39,279 nucleotides of DNA from Acidisphaera sp. L21 (GTDB taxonomy: Bacteria; Pseudomonadota; Alphaproteobacteria; Acetobacterales; Acetobacteraceae). The notes beneath the pieces are model-generated. The model ran no database searches and was not told the DNA's origin. It worked only from the letters and a program-made list of their open reading frames with translations. The stretch is from contig NZ_LMUY01000022.1 in assembly GCF_009765685.1 (NCBI RefSeq), positions 1 to 39,279 on the forward strand, written 5' to 3'. Below are positions 24,817 through 32,892 of this stretch, piece after piece (position 1 is the stretch's first letter; every line of letters begins with the position of its first letter). The position numbers and the translations under genes are program-made.

Positions 24817-27800
24817 ATGGCAGGTCACACCGAAACCGATTTTGAACGCGCCATTGAGCATGGCCTCATCACGCTTGATCGCTACCAAAGGCGTGAGTCG
24901 TCTGACTTCGACAGCACGGTTGCGCTGTTCCCCGATGATGTCGTCGGTTTCCTTCGCGAAAGTCAACCCACGCGTTGGGGGCAACTCGAGACGATGCTGA
25001 AGGACAGCACCGTCGGCACTGTCATCGACTGCCTAGCCAAGGAGTTGGCGAGCAAAGGCGCGTTGGGCGTACTGCGTCACGGCTTCAAGTGCTACGGTAA
25101 GGAACTGCGCCTTGCCTACTTCCAGCCAAACTCGGGCATGAACCCGGACAGCGCCGCGCGCTACGCCGCCAACCGGTTGACCATCACGCGCCAGCTCTCC
25201 TTTGCCTCGACCGTGCTCAAACGCCCGGACGGGACGCCGCGCACCTGCGTCATCGACGTGGTGCTGAGCGTGAATGGCCTGCCCATTGTCACGGCGGAGC
25301 TAAAGAACCCGCTAACAGGTCAGCGCGCGGAGCATGCCTGCAAGCAGTATATTCAGGACCGGGACGGGCGGGACCCGCTGTTCCGCTTCAAGGAGCGCGC
25401 GCTGGTCCACTTCGCCGCTGATCCGGATGAAGTATGGATGACGACGGAGCTGAAGGGCGCCGACACTAGCTTCCTTCCGTTCAATCGCGGCCACGCGTTT
25501 GGCGCTGGCAACCCACCAGTCGAGGACAACTGGAAGACGCACTATCTCTGGGACGAGGTACTGTGCGCCGACAGCCTGCTCGACATTCTGCAGCGCTTCA
25601 TGCACCTCGACAGCAGCGAGCGCATGGTGAACACGCCTACGGGCAAACGCCGCGTACGCCGCGAGGCGATGATCTTCCCGCGCTATCATCAGCTCGATTC
25701 GGTGCGAAAGCTTGTCGCGCACGCTCGGGCACATGGCGCGGGGCGCAATTACCTGATCCAGCATTCAGCTGGCTCGGGCAAATCAAACAGCATCGCATGG
25801 CTTGCGCACCGATTGGCGAGTCTGCACGACACCGCTGATGCCAAGGTGTTCCACTCGGTGGTGATAATCACGGATCGGCGTGTGCTGGACGACCAATTGC
25901 AGAACACCGTCTACCAGTTCGAACACAAGACTGGCGTTGTAGAAAAGATTGACGAGAACACACAGCAGCTAGCCAAGGCGCTGGCCGGCGGCACGCCAAT
26001 CGTCATCTCGACCATTCAGAAATTTCCATTCATCAGCCAAGCTATCCGTACACTGGAGAAGAAAGGGGAGGGCATAGCCCTGAGCACCGCTGGTAGGCGT
26101 TTTGCCGTGATCGTGGATGAGGCGCATAGCTCGCAGTCAGGCGAGACAGTCACGGCGCTCAAGGGCATCCTGAACAAAGATGCCATCGCTGATGCCATTG
26201 CGGCCCAGCTTGGTGAAGACGAGGACGGCGATCTTTCCATGGAGACGCGAGCCTCCATTTTAAAGGAGGCGCTGCAACGCCCGCGCCAGCCTAATCTCAG
26301 CTTCTTCGCGTTTACGGCTACGCCCAAGTTCAAGACTAAGGCGGTGTTCGACGAGCCGGGATCTTCAGGTGCCGCGCCGTTCCACGAGTACACGATGCGG
26401 CAGGCCATCGAGGAAGGTTTCATCTTCGACGTGCTGCAGAATTACACCACCTACAAGCGCTTCTTCGGGCTGGTGAAGCAGATCGTCGACGATCCCGACG
26501 TGCCTAAGAAGGCGGCGGCGAAAGCGCTGACGCAGTTCTTCGAGTTGCACCCTGTCAATATTGAGCAAGTTGTGCAGGTCATTGTCGAGCATTTCCGGTT
26601 GAAGGTGATGCACGAACTCGGCGGGCGAGCCAAGGCGATGGTCGTCACCGGCTCGCGTTTGTCCGCCGTGAAGTACAAGCAGGCGTTTGACCTCTATATC
26701 AAGGACAAGGGTTACACGGGCATCCGCGCCGTGGTCGCCTTCTCCGGCGCTGTCGAGGACCCAGACCAACCAGAGACGACGTTTACCGAGGTGATCATGA
26801 ACAACGGTTTGCCTGAGCGCGAGCTGGCCGAGCGCTTTGCGGAGGACGAGTACCGCGTTCTCATCGTCGCCGAAAAATATCAGACGGGCTTCGACCAGCC
26901 GCTTTTGCAAACCATGTACGTGGTCAAGAAGCTGGCTGGCGTACAGGCCGTACAAACGCTTTCGCGCCTCAACCGCATGGCCTCTGGCAAAACAAGAACC
27001 TTTGTCCTGGACTTCCGCAACGAAGAAGAAGACATCTTTAAGGCGTTCAAACCCTACTACACAACTACTCCCATGGGCGAGAACGCTGACCCGCAAAAGC
27101 TCAATGAATTGCACCACAAGTTGCTACAGCCCGCGATCTTCACGCCGCAGGATGTTAGCGACTTTGCCGCCGTCTGGTTCAAAGCACGGCGTGACCCGAC
27201 CGGGCAGGATCACAAGCAGATGAACGCGGTCGTTGACCGTTGCATCACGCGTTTCAGTGAACGCGAGGAGGCGGAACAGGAGGAGTTTCGCGGGCACTTA
27301 ACCGCCTTCCGCAATCTCTATGGATTCCTGTCGCAAATACTTCCATATTTCGACGAGGAGCTTGAACGGCTTTATGCGTTCGTACGAAACTTCTCCGCTA
27401 AGCTGCCGCCGCCGGGCAACGGTGCCAAGGTCACGCTCGATGATGATGTCGCCCTGAAGTTCTTCCGGCTTCAACAGGTGAGTGAGGGTACGATCGACTT
27501 GTCGCAGGGTGCGGCCGATCCGCTCAAGGGACCGTCCGATATCGGCACTGGGCAGCGGAAGGACATACACGTCCCGCTTTCTACGCTTGTGGATCAGCTC
27601 AACGAGCGGTTCGGGACTGACTTCACGGAGGCCGATCAGCTCTTCTTTGACCAGGTGCGTGCAGCGGCTGAGCGCAACGAGAGAATTGTGGAGGCGGCGA
27701 AGGCGAACAGTGAGGCTAACTTCTCTGCTTTCTTCGGGCGCGTGCTTGACGACCTATTTATCCAGCGCATGGAGGGCAACGACGAAATTTTCAATCGAGT

Positions 27801-27894
27801 GATGAAGGACGAGCAGTTCCGCAACATTGCTCAACAGCACCTGGCGCGCGAGGTCTATGAACGAATACGAGATAGCCAGAAGGTCGATGAATAG
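24817..27894 (+). CDS. hsdR: Type I restriction-modification endonuclease/translocase subunit HsdR
   Basis: A 1,025-residue restriction subunit. The N-terminal nuclease core reads CVIDVVLSVNGLPIVTAELKN, with the aspartate and Glu-Leu-Lys of the PD-(D/E)XK fold. The superfamily 2 motor has Walker A SAGSGKSN (K322), the DEAH box beginning D434, FAFTATPKFKTK and the later YQTGFDQPLL and LSRLNRM motifs. A helical C-terminal domain contacts HsdM. It translocates unmodified DNA and cuts at a distance. It is the last gene of a four-gene operon and intact in length. Confidence 0.93.
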   Translation: MAGHTETDFERAIEHGLITLDRYQRRESSDFDSTVALFPDDVVGFLRESQPTRWGQLETMLKDSTVGTVIDCLAKELASKGALGVLRHGFKCYGKELRLAYFQPNSGMNPDSAARYAANRLTITRQLSFASTVLKRPDGTPRTCVIDVVLSVNGLPIVTAELKNPLTGQRAEHACKQYIQDRDGRDPLFRFKERALVHFAADPDEVWMTTELKGADTSFLPFNRGHAFGAGNPPVEDNWKTHYLWDEVLCADSLLDILQRFMHLDSSERMVNTPTGKRRVRREAMIFPRYHQLDSVRKLVAHARAHGAGRNYLIQHSAGSGKSNSIAWLAHRLASLHDTADAKVFHSVVIITDRRVLDDQLQNTVYQFEHKTGVVEKIDENTQQLAKALAGGTPIVISTIQKFPFISQAIRTLEKKGEGIALSTAGRRFAVIVDEAHSSQSGETVTALKGILNKDAIADAIAAQLGEDEDGDLSMETRASILKEALQRPRQPNLSFFAFTATPKFKTKAVFDEPGSSGAAPFHEYTMRQAIEEGFIFDVLQNYTTYKRFFGLVKQIVDDPDVPKKAAAKALTQFFELHPVNIEQVVQVIVEHFRLKVMHELGGRAKAMVVTGSRLSAVKYKQAFDLYIKDKGYTGIRAVVAFSGAVEDPDQPETTFTEVIMNNGLPERELAERFAEDEYRVLIVAEKYQTGFDQPLLQTMYVVKKLAGVQAVQTLSRLNRMASGKTRTFVLDFRNEEEDIFKAFKPYYTTTPMGENADPQKLNELHHKLLQPAIFTPQDVSDFAAVWFKARRDPTGQDHKQMNAVVDRCITRFSEREEAEQEEFRGHLTAFRNLYGFLSQILPYFDEELERLYAFVRNFSAKLPPPGNGAKVTLDDDVALKFFRLQQVSEGTIDLSQGAADPLKGPSDIGTGQRKDIHVPLSTLVDQLNERFGTDFTEADQLFFDQVRAAAERNERIVEAAKANSEANFSAFFGRVLDDLFIQRMEGNDEIFNRVMKDEQFRNIAQQHLAREVYERIRDSQKVDE

Positions 27895-27908
27895 GGTGTA
27901 TCACTCTG

Positions 27909-28049
27909 TTAAACGACACTTTCAAAGTGTGACAATCGGGGTTGCTCCGCATTGCTTGCTTCCTTGAGCGTGTCTGCCACGCCATCGCTATATGCCTCTT
28001 CGACAACTTTGGGCGGAATAGCCTTCAGAGCTTCTAGCTCGCCGGTCAT
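27909..28049 (-). CDS. Small hypothetical ORF (46 residues), possibly a truncated gene
   Basis: A minus-strand ATG at 28049 with an AAGGGAGAG ribosome binding site opens a 46-residue frame beginning MTGELEALKAIPPKVVEEAY and ending in SHFESVV. The frame stays open and protein-like for another 27 codons upstream, but has no start codon there and meets a stop exactly at the 15-bp repeat at 28129-28143. It may be the 3' remnant of a longer gene cut by the arrival of the neighbouring recombinase segment, or a genuine small gene. No family recognised. Confidence 0.35.
   Translation of the reverse strand: MTGELEALKAIPPKVVEEAYSDGVADTLKEASNAEQPRLSHFESVV
27916..27930. terminator. Short inverted repeat after hsdR
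   Basis: The perfect repeat ACACTTT-c-AAAGTGT lies 21 bp after the hsdR stop. The stem has a one-base loop and no T tract, so it may be a weak terminator or a protein-binding site. The 343 bp from 27895 to 28237 otherwise hold only the small minus-strand ORF and the recombination-type repeats. Confidence 0.3.
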
Positions 28050-28128
28050 CCAACTCTCCCTTTGCCTGGTCTCGCGTTGTCTAAATGACCGACCCGGGCC
28101 GATGCCTAGCTGCCGCCCCTGTTCAACT

Positions 28129-28143
28129 GTTTACTATTGATAA
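28129..28143 (+). repeat. 15-bp inverted repeat, left copy, bounding the recombinase segment
   Basis: GTTTACTATTGATAA occurs here and its exact reverse complement at 30895-30909. The two copies enclose recombinase 1, two exported-protein genes and both lox-like cores. Confidence 0.7.
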
Positions 28144-28184
28144 CAGATTGTCTCGGGATATCCTGACCGGTCCAGTCTTCTATA

Positions 28185-28216
28185 TCACCCATGATAACGT
28201 CCTTTATCATGGGTGA
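28185..28216. repeat. lox-like recombination site 1 upstream of recombinase 1
   Basis: Perfect 12-bp arms TCACCCATGATA and TATCATGGGTGA flank an 8-bp asymmetric core, ACGTCCTT (28197-28204). The 12-8-12 layout matches core sites of tyrosine recombinases. It ends 21 bp before the start of a tyrosine recombinase gene. The same core with partly matching arms recurs upstream of the second recombinase. Confidence 0.75.
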
Positions 28217-28237
28217 CATGTGTGATACGATGCAGGA

Positions 28238-29227
28238 ATGAACGACCAGGTTCCGACCCTCATTCCACCCGGCGCGCTGACCCCGCTGCCCGATGGCAAG
28301 CTGATCCCGGCGCTGATCGCCGAAGCCGGCGAGCACGCCGCTTGGCGTTATGTCGACTTCTTCACCGCCAACATCCGCAACCCGAACACCCGCCGTGCCT
28401 ATGCGCGGGCCTGCACCCGGTTTTTCGCCTGGTGCGACGAGCGCGGCCTGATGCTGACCGCCATCCGGTCCTATGACGTCGCCACTTATATAGAAGCGCT
28501 GCAGCAGGCCCATTCAGCGCCCGGCGTGAAGCAGCAGCTCGCCGCCGTGCGCATGCTGTTCGACTGGCTGATCACTGGCCAGGTCGTGCCGTTCAACCCG
28601 GCCGCGGCCGTGCGCGGGCCGAAGCATGTGGTGAAGACCGGTGTGACGCCAGTGCTGGAGCCCGCCGAGTGGCGCAAGCTGCTAGATTCCATCCCGACCG
28701 AGACCCTGCGCGATCTGCGGGACCGGGCGCTGATTGCCACCCTCACCTATTCATTCGCTCGCATCGGCGCGGCGCTGAAGATGAAGGTCGAGGACCTCCG
28801 GCCGCGCGGTGCTGGCTGGACGATCCGGCTGCATGAGAAAGGCGGCAAGGAGCATGCGATGCCGTGCCATCACTCGCTTGCCGAGGCGCTGCATGCCTAT
28901 ATCGCGGCGGCCGGCATCGCTGAGGACCGCAAAGGCTGGCTGTTCCGGACCGCCAAGGGGCATGTCGCGACGGTCTTGGCCGAGAGGCCGATGGATCAGG
29001 CGGATGCCTGGCGGATGATCCGGCGGAGGGCGCTTGCTGCCGGCATCATGGCGCCGATCGGAAATCATAGTTTTCGGGCGACCGGGATCACGTCGTATCT
29101 TTCTAATGGCGGAACGCTGGAGCATGCCCAGGAGATGGCGGCGCATGAGAGCCCGCGTACGACTAAACTTTATGACCGGACAAAAGAACGACTCACGCAA
29201 GACGAGGTGGAGAGGATAAGACTCTGA
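28238..29227 (+). CDS. Tyrosine recombinase 1 (XerC/D-like integrase)
   Basis: A 329-residue tyrosine recombinase. The N-terminal SAM-like core-binding domain covers about residues 35-125 (NIRNPNTRRAYARACTRFFAW). The catalytic set is visible: Arg in SFARIGAALKMKVEDL, Lys in HEKGGKEH, HSFR with the His and second Arg, the His in AAHESPRTTKLY, and the nucleophile Tyr in KLYDRTKERL. It catalyses strand exchange at short inverted-arm sites, most likely the one 21 bp upstream. The start ATG at 28238 has only a weak GCAGGA directly before it. Confidence 0.9.
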   Translation: MNDQVPTLIPPGALTPLPDGKLIPALIAEAGEHAAWRYVDFFTANIRNPNTRRAYARACTRFFAWCDERGLMLTAIRSYDVATYIEALQQAHSAPGVKQQLAAVRMLFDWLITGQVVPFNPAAAVRGPKHVVKTGVTPVLEPAEWRKLLDSIPTETLRDLRDRALIATLTYSFARIGAALKMKVEDLRPRGAGWTIRLHEKGGKEHAMPCHHSLAEALHAYIAAAGIAEDRKGWLFRTAKGHVATVLAERPMDQADAWRMIRRRALAAGIMAPIGNHSFRATGITSYLSNGGTLEHAQEMAAHESPRTTKLYDRTKERLTQDEVERIRL

Positions 29228-29282
29228 GAGCCTGTGCCGACGTTCGCAGGTGCGCAGTCTGGTCGCATCGGATGCCTAGCAA

Positions 29283-30176
29283 ATGGGAACAAGCGTAGCT
29301 CAAGGGGCAGCATTTTCTCTGGTCCTGTTGTGGTCTTGGGCAGCGGATGCCCAATCAACTTGCACTGCGCTTGGAAGCAATGATCCTTCTTCCACAGAGT
29401 TGAAAGCTGTCCAAATCCCCGGTCTGCGCCCCGAAACACAAAAACGGAGCGAGTACGATTCCCAGGTGCGCCACGCCTTCTGGAGGGCTGAACGGGCCAT
29501 TCGAGCAAGTCAGAACTTTCCCGGTCCCGCCTGCGGCCGTGAGACTGTCCAGAGGGAGTTACAAGAGGCAAAGCTTGAGCTACAGCAGGTGCCGCCAGAC
29601 CCGTTGGATGCTGCTTCCCGCAACAATCAAAAGGATCAGTGGGAACAGCTGAAAAGTGCCGCCAAGCAGATTCTTATGAACATGCTTCAAGGTAAGCCGC
29701 CTGTGACAGTCGATCAGGGCATCAAGTTGTTCGGAGAGCTGACCGCATCGACCGTCGGGGGAGAAGGCACCGATCTATCGAAAGCTTTTCTTCTAGCCGC
29801 GATAGACGGCGAGGCGGCGCGGGACGCAATGGTGCCGGATTGGGCCATTGACACCGAGAGACAGGAATACGAACGCATCGTCGAAATCCGACACAGAAAA
29901 TATGAGGAAACCGCAGCCTATGCAGCTGTTGTCGCGCAATGGAGCCGGGATCGTAACGAACGCGCGAGGCTCTTACAAGGAATGACGGTCTTCGAACAGA
30001 GCCTCACAACGTTTATGTCATCTACGGCATCGCCTTTACGCCAAGATGTAGCGCCACCACCAATCCCGTACCGTATCGACATCCAACAAACTCCCCTGCC
30101 AACCGGGCCTTCTCTCGCCTCTCCTCCGCAAAAGCCCGCGACACAAGGGCCGGTTGAACTTAACCTTCCTCCCTGA
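29283..30176 (+). CDS. Hypothetical exported protein
   Basis: A 297-residue protein with a probable Sec signal peptide: a hydrophobic stretch AAFSLVLLWSWA with a cleavage site after ADA (about residue 23). The mature part has a helical, Glu/Gln/Arg-rich core (residues 50-235) and a Pro-rich tail (PPPIPYRIDIQQTPLPTGP). No family recognised. It sits between two tyrosine recombinase genes and 26 bp before another exported-protein gene, so the pair is probably cargo of a site-specific recombination unit. Lower GC than the plasmid backbone suggests separate acquisition. Confidence 0.7.
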   Translation: MGTSVAQGAAFSLVLLWSWAADAQSTCTALGSNDPSSTELKAVQIPGLRPETQKRSEYDSQVRHAFWRAERAIRASQNFPGPACGRETVQRELQEAKLELQQVPPDPLDAASRNNQKDQWEQLKSAAKQILMNMLQGKPPVTVDQGIKLFGELTASTVGGEGTDLSKAFLLAAIDGEAARDAMVPDWAIDTERQEYERIVEIRHRKYEETAAYAAVVAQWSRDRNERARLLQGMTVFEQSLTTFMSSTASPLRQDVAPPPIPYRIDIQQTPLPTGPSLASPPQKPATQGPVELNLPP

Positions 30177-30202
30177 GTGGGTCAGCTCCTAGAAGGAACC
30201 CG

Positions 30203-30784
30203 ATGAGACCGAATTCATGTAATCGACTGCAAGCGGCCACATGTCTGGCGTTAGCAACTATACTGCTGACCAGCGTAGCTGTTCCAGCCTACGCATGGCG
30301 GGTCGGCCCATACCCGGGCTGTCCTGACACGATGGCCCAAAAGCTAATATCGTGGAGAGATTATATGTCGACGCCGATGCCTGGCTCGAAAGTCGTGAAC
30401 AGTAGGATTTCAATACAGTTCGATCAAGCCAAAAAGATAAATGATAGAGCCGCCCTGCCAGGAATTGACCCTGCTGCATGTTATTTCGGTTCTTATACTG
30501 TAGGTATGCAGGGTATGAAGGATGGATTTCACTTTGATCTGATCTGGCCACCTGGACATCCAATGGCACGGGCGCAGGCAAATGTGATGCGCGACTTTCA
30601 GGAGGACCTGAGGCGCAGGCAGGAAGCCGCATTCGCGCCTGGAGACCCACGATCTGGAACAGTGAACATCAGGGGACTAGTGTTAAAATATAACGAGGCG
30701 GGAGAGGTTTTTAATCTTAAAGGCCAGGTTGTTGGACGGCTCGTTTGCTATTCCGATAATGAATGCCAAAAATATGCTTATTAG
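30203..30784 (+). CDS. Hypothetical exported protein
   Basis: A 193-residue protein with a clear signal peptide: basic start MRPNSCNRLQ, hydrophobic LALATILLTSVAVP, cleavage after AYA at about residue 31. The mature part has scattered cysteines (PGCPDT, PAACYF, LVCYSDNECQ) that could form periplasmic disulphides. No family recognised. It lies 26 bp downstream of the other exported-protein gene and ends 22 bp before the second lox-like site, inside the segment bounded by the two cores. Confidence 0.7.
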   Translation: MRPNSCNRLQAATCLALATILLTSVAVPAYAWRVGPYPGCPDTMAQKLISWRDYMSTPMPGSKVVNSRISIQFDQAKKINDRAALPGIDPAACYFGSYTVGMQGMKDGFHFDLIWPPGHPMARAQANVMRDFQEDLRRRQEAAFAPGDPRSGTVNIRGLVLKYNEAGEVFNLKGQVVGRLVCYSDNECQKYAY

Positions 30785-30806
30785 ATTACTGCATTAAATG
30801 GCCAGT

Positions 30807-30838
30807 ATAGGAAACATAACGTCCTTTATGTTACACTA
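30807..30838. repeat. lox-like recombination site 2 upstream of recombinase 2
   Basis: The 8-bp core ACGTCCTT (30819-30826) is identical and in the same orientation as in site 1. It is flanked by arms that match each other only in the inner part (AACATA and TATGTT). In site 1 the same core is also bordered by ATA and TAT. Identical cores are what tyrosine recombinases require for crossing over. Confidence 0.65.
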
Positions 30839-30894
30839 AGAATCGTGTCGGGACCAGACTGACCTGGCGGTCGCTTACTCTGTGACAACAGATT

Positions 30895-30909
30895 TTATCA
30901 ATAGTAAAC
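30895..30909 (-). repeat. 15-bp inverted repeat, right copy
   Basis: This is the exact reverse complement of 28129-28143, lying 8 bp before the start of recombinase 2. It may mark the element boundary or act as a regulatory site shared by the two recombinases. Confidence 0.7.
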
Positions 30910-30917
30910 TCCAAACC

Positions 30918-31892
30918 ATGGCCAAGCCGTCCGCCGACCACCTTCCGGCCGAGATCACGCCTGGCGCCCGGCTCCTGACCGCGGCCGAGTTCCACCGGCT
31001 CGCCGACGTGCCGCCCGAGGTGGAGTGGTTCGCCAACCTCAGCAACCCGAGCACCCGGCGCGCCTACGAACACGCCGTCAGCGATTTCATGCGCTTCGTC
31101 GGCATCGGCCGGCCGGAGGAGTTCCGCACCGTCACGCGTGCCCACATCATCGCCTGGCGCGACACCCTGATGCAGCGCGGGCTTGGCGGCAGCACGATCC
31201 GGCATCGGCTGGCCTCGCTCGCCTCGCTGTTCCAGCATTTGTGCGACCGCAACGCCGTCACCCACAATCCGGTCAAAGGCGTGCAGCGGCCGAAGACCGA
31301 GAGCGGCGAAGGCAAGACACCGGCGCTGGGCGACCACCAGGCCCGCAAGCTGCTGGAGGCACCTGAGATGGACACCGTCAAGAGCAAGCACGACCGCGCT
31401 ATCCTGTCGACGCTGCTGTTCCACGCGCTGCGCCGCGAGGAGCTGTGCAAACTGAAGGTCCGCGACGCCCGGCACGCGCGTAAGGGCGTGCCGCATCTGA
31501 AGGTCTCCGGGAAAGGCGGCAAAACGCGCTACGTGCCGCTACATCCTGGCACCAACGCGCTGATCCACGACTACCTGGAGGCGGCCGGTCACGGCACCGA
31601 CGAGGCCGGTGCGCTGTTCCGGCCGGTCCGGAACAATCGCACCGGTCGGCTCGAGCGAGCGATCACCGCGGACGGCGTGTATAAGCTGGTGCGGGCCTAC
31701 TCGGCGGGGCTCGGCTTCGAAATGGGCGCCCATGCGCTCAGAGCGACGGCCGCGACCAACGCGCTCGACCATCAGGCCGACATCGCCAAGGTGCAGGAGT
31801 GGCTCGGGCACGCCAACATCGCCACTACCCGCATCTACGATCACCAACGAACACGGCCGGAGGATAGCCCAACCTTTAAAGTGGCATATTAG
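30918..31892 (+). CDS. Tyrosine recombinase 2 (XerC/D-like integrase)
   Basis: A 324-residue tyrosine recombinase, similar in size and layout to recombinase 1 but clearly diverged. The core-binding domain contains NLSNPSTRRAYEHAVSDFMRF. Catalytic residues are visible: Arg in LFHALRREELCKLKV, Lys in VSGKGGKTRY, HALR, His in WLGHANIATT and Tyr in RIYDHQRT. The ATG at 30918 gives the best N terminus; the GTG at 30882 would add 12 atypical residues. It is oriented towards the sigma-like/ubiquitin-like gene block and may have helped bring that block in. Confidence 0.9.
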   Translation: MAKPSADHLPAEITPGARLLTAAEFHRLADVPPEVEWFANLSNPSTRRAYEHAVSDFMRFVGIGRPEEFRTVTRAHIIAWRDTLMQRGLGGSTIRHRLASLASLFQHLCDRNAVTHNPVKGVQRPKTESGEGKTPALGDHQARKLLEAPEMDTVKSKHDRAILSTLLFHALRREELCKLKVRDARHARKGVPHLKVSGKGGKTRYVPLHPGTNALIHDYLEAAGHGTDEAGALFRPVRNNRTGRLERAITADGVYKLVRAYSAGLGFEMGAHALRATAATNALDHQADIAKVQEWLGHANIATTRIYDHQRTRPEDSPTFKVAY

Positions 31893-32115
31893 AGTCGTTG
31901 GGCCATCGTTCCTTTAAACCTGGCTTGCCCATCTCGAACTCGAACGCCGCGGTGAAGATGCCCCTAACTGGTATGACTGAGTTACAAGCGTTCGGATGGT
32001 TTACGTCGATCTCATCTTTGTATCTGCCGAGCGGCTTAAAAACTTCGCGGCTGCAAAATTCTTTCTTCAGTCTTGTTTCCGCTTTCCAGCGTACTTGCCG
32101 ATATATGGGCAGATG
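31893..32115. other. Noncoding gap before the sigma-like gene
   Basis: This 223-bp stretch is less GC-rich than its surroundings and should hold the promoter of the seven-gene block. I see no convincing -35/-10 pair. Both strands have open, superficially protein-like frames through it (plus 31898-32116, minus ending at 31876); these may be remnants of a lost gene. Confidence 0.4.
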
Positions 32116-32892
32116 ATGACCGATAAGACCACTAGGAGCGCCGTTCGGCCGCTCACCAGCATCAACCGGGGTACGGGCACCCCGTACGTTCGGCCGACCG
32201 TAGTGACCGAAGAGATCGAAATGACGCTTGCGCTTCCGCTTGCGGAAGCCTTCAGGCTGGCGTCGTCGGGCTGTTTGCGCCCGCAGACGCTTGTCTATCT
32301 CATGCGCAACTTCCGGCCGAACAGGAGGAGCCAGGCATATGACGCCTTGCTTGTCGCCTTCTACTCTCGCCTGGAGCGATCCGGAGACAAGCTCGTGTCC
32401 GCATTGACCGAGACGCAGCGGGAGTGGGTGCAAGGTGAGGTCGCGACGAAGGTCGACGAGTGGTTCCGCGACGATCGGATGGACGTCTTCGAGTTCAGCT
32501 TCAAGACAGGTGCCGAGCGGCTCTTCTTCACCGCGATCAGCAAGGTGCGCCGCCGTACGGCCGGCGAGGTGGCGCAGGAAGATCTGGTCGGTCTCGAAGG
32601 CGGACTGACGGGCGAGGAAGCGGCCGATGTCCTTGGGTTGCGGCATGCAGGGTCGCCCCGGCCATTGGCAGAAGTCCGGGCAGAGCTTTCAGAGATCCAA
32701 GACAAGCTGACCGAAAAGGAACGGCTTGCCGTCATCTACGTCGAGCAGATGGGCATGATCGAGGAAGAGGCCGGGAAGCTGATCGGCTGCTCCGCGCGCA
32801 ACGTCCGTTACTTGAATGCAAACGCGCGGGCGAAGGCCCGCGGAGAAGAAAGGTACGCGCGCCGTGGCGCGCGTGGAAAGGTGGAACAATGA
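32116..32892 (+). CDS. Sigma-70-like RNA polymerase sigma factor (divergent)
   Basis: A 258-residue protein with a sigma-70 region 4-like C terminus. Residues from about 205 (LTEKERLAVIYVEQMGMIEE and the following IGCSARNVRYLNANA) match the helix-turn-helix that contacts -35 elements. The region around residues 80-155 may correspond to a divergent region 2 (YDALLVAFYSRLE, FEFSFKTGAERLFFTAISKV). It heads the seven-gene block and overlaps the next gene by 4 bp (ATGA). It might switch on its own operon when a signal arrives. The start is uncertain between adjacent ATGs at 32113 and 32116. A DNA-binding protein that only resembles region 4 is the alternative. Confidence 0.65.
   Translation: MTDKTTRSAVRPLTSINRGTGTPYVRPTVVTEEIEMTLALPLAEAFRLASSGCLRPQTLVYLMRNFRPNRRSQAYDALLVAFYSRLERSGDKLVSALTETQREWVQGEVATKVDEWFRDDRMDVFEFSFKTGAERLFFTAISKVRRRTAGEVAQEDLVGLEGGLTGEEAADVLGLRHAGSPRPLAEVRAELSEIQDKLTEKERLAVIYVEQMGMIEEEAGKLIGCSARNVRYLNANARAKARGEERYARRGARGKVEQ

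Noticed and set aside
28185-31892. Interpretation of the two recombinases as a RIT element or an integron
   Set aside because: RIT elements have three overlapping recombinases, and integrons need an IntI with its extra domain and attC arrays. Neither is seen.
31876-32646. Minus-strand frame covering the gap and the 5' half of the sigma-like gene
   Set aside because: Only its last 70 residues look protein-like, and it overlaps the better supported sigma-like gene. It is kept only as a possible remnant in the gap.
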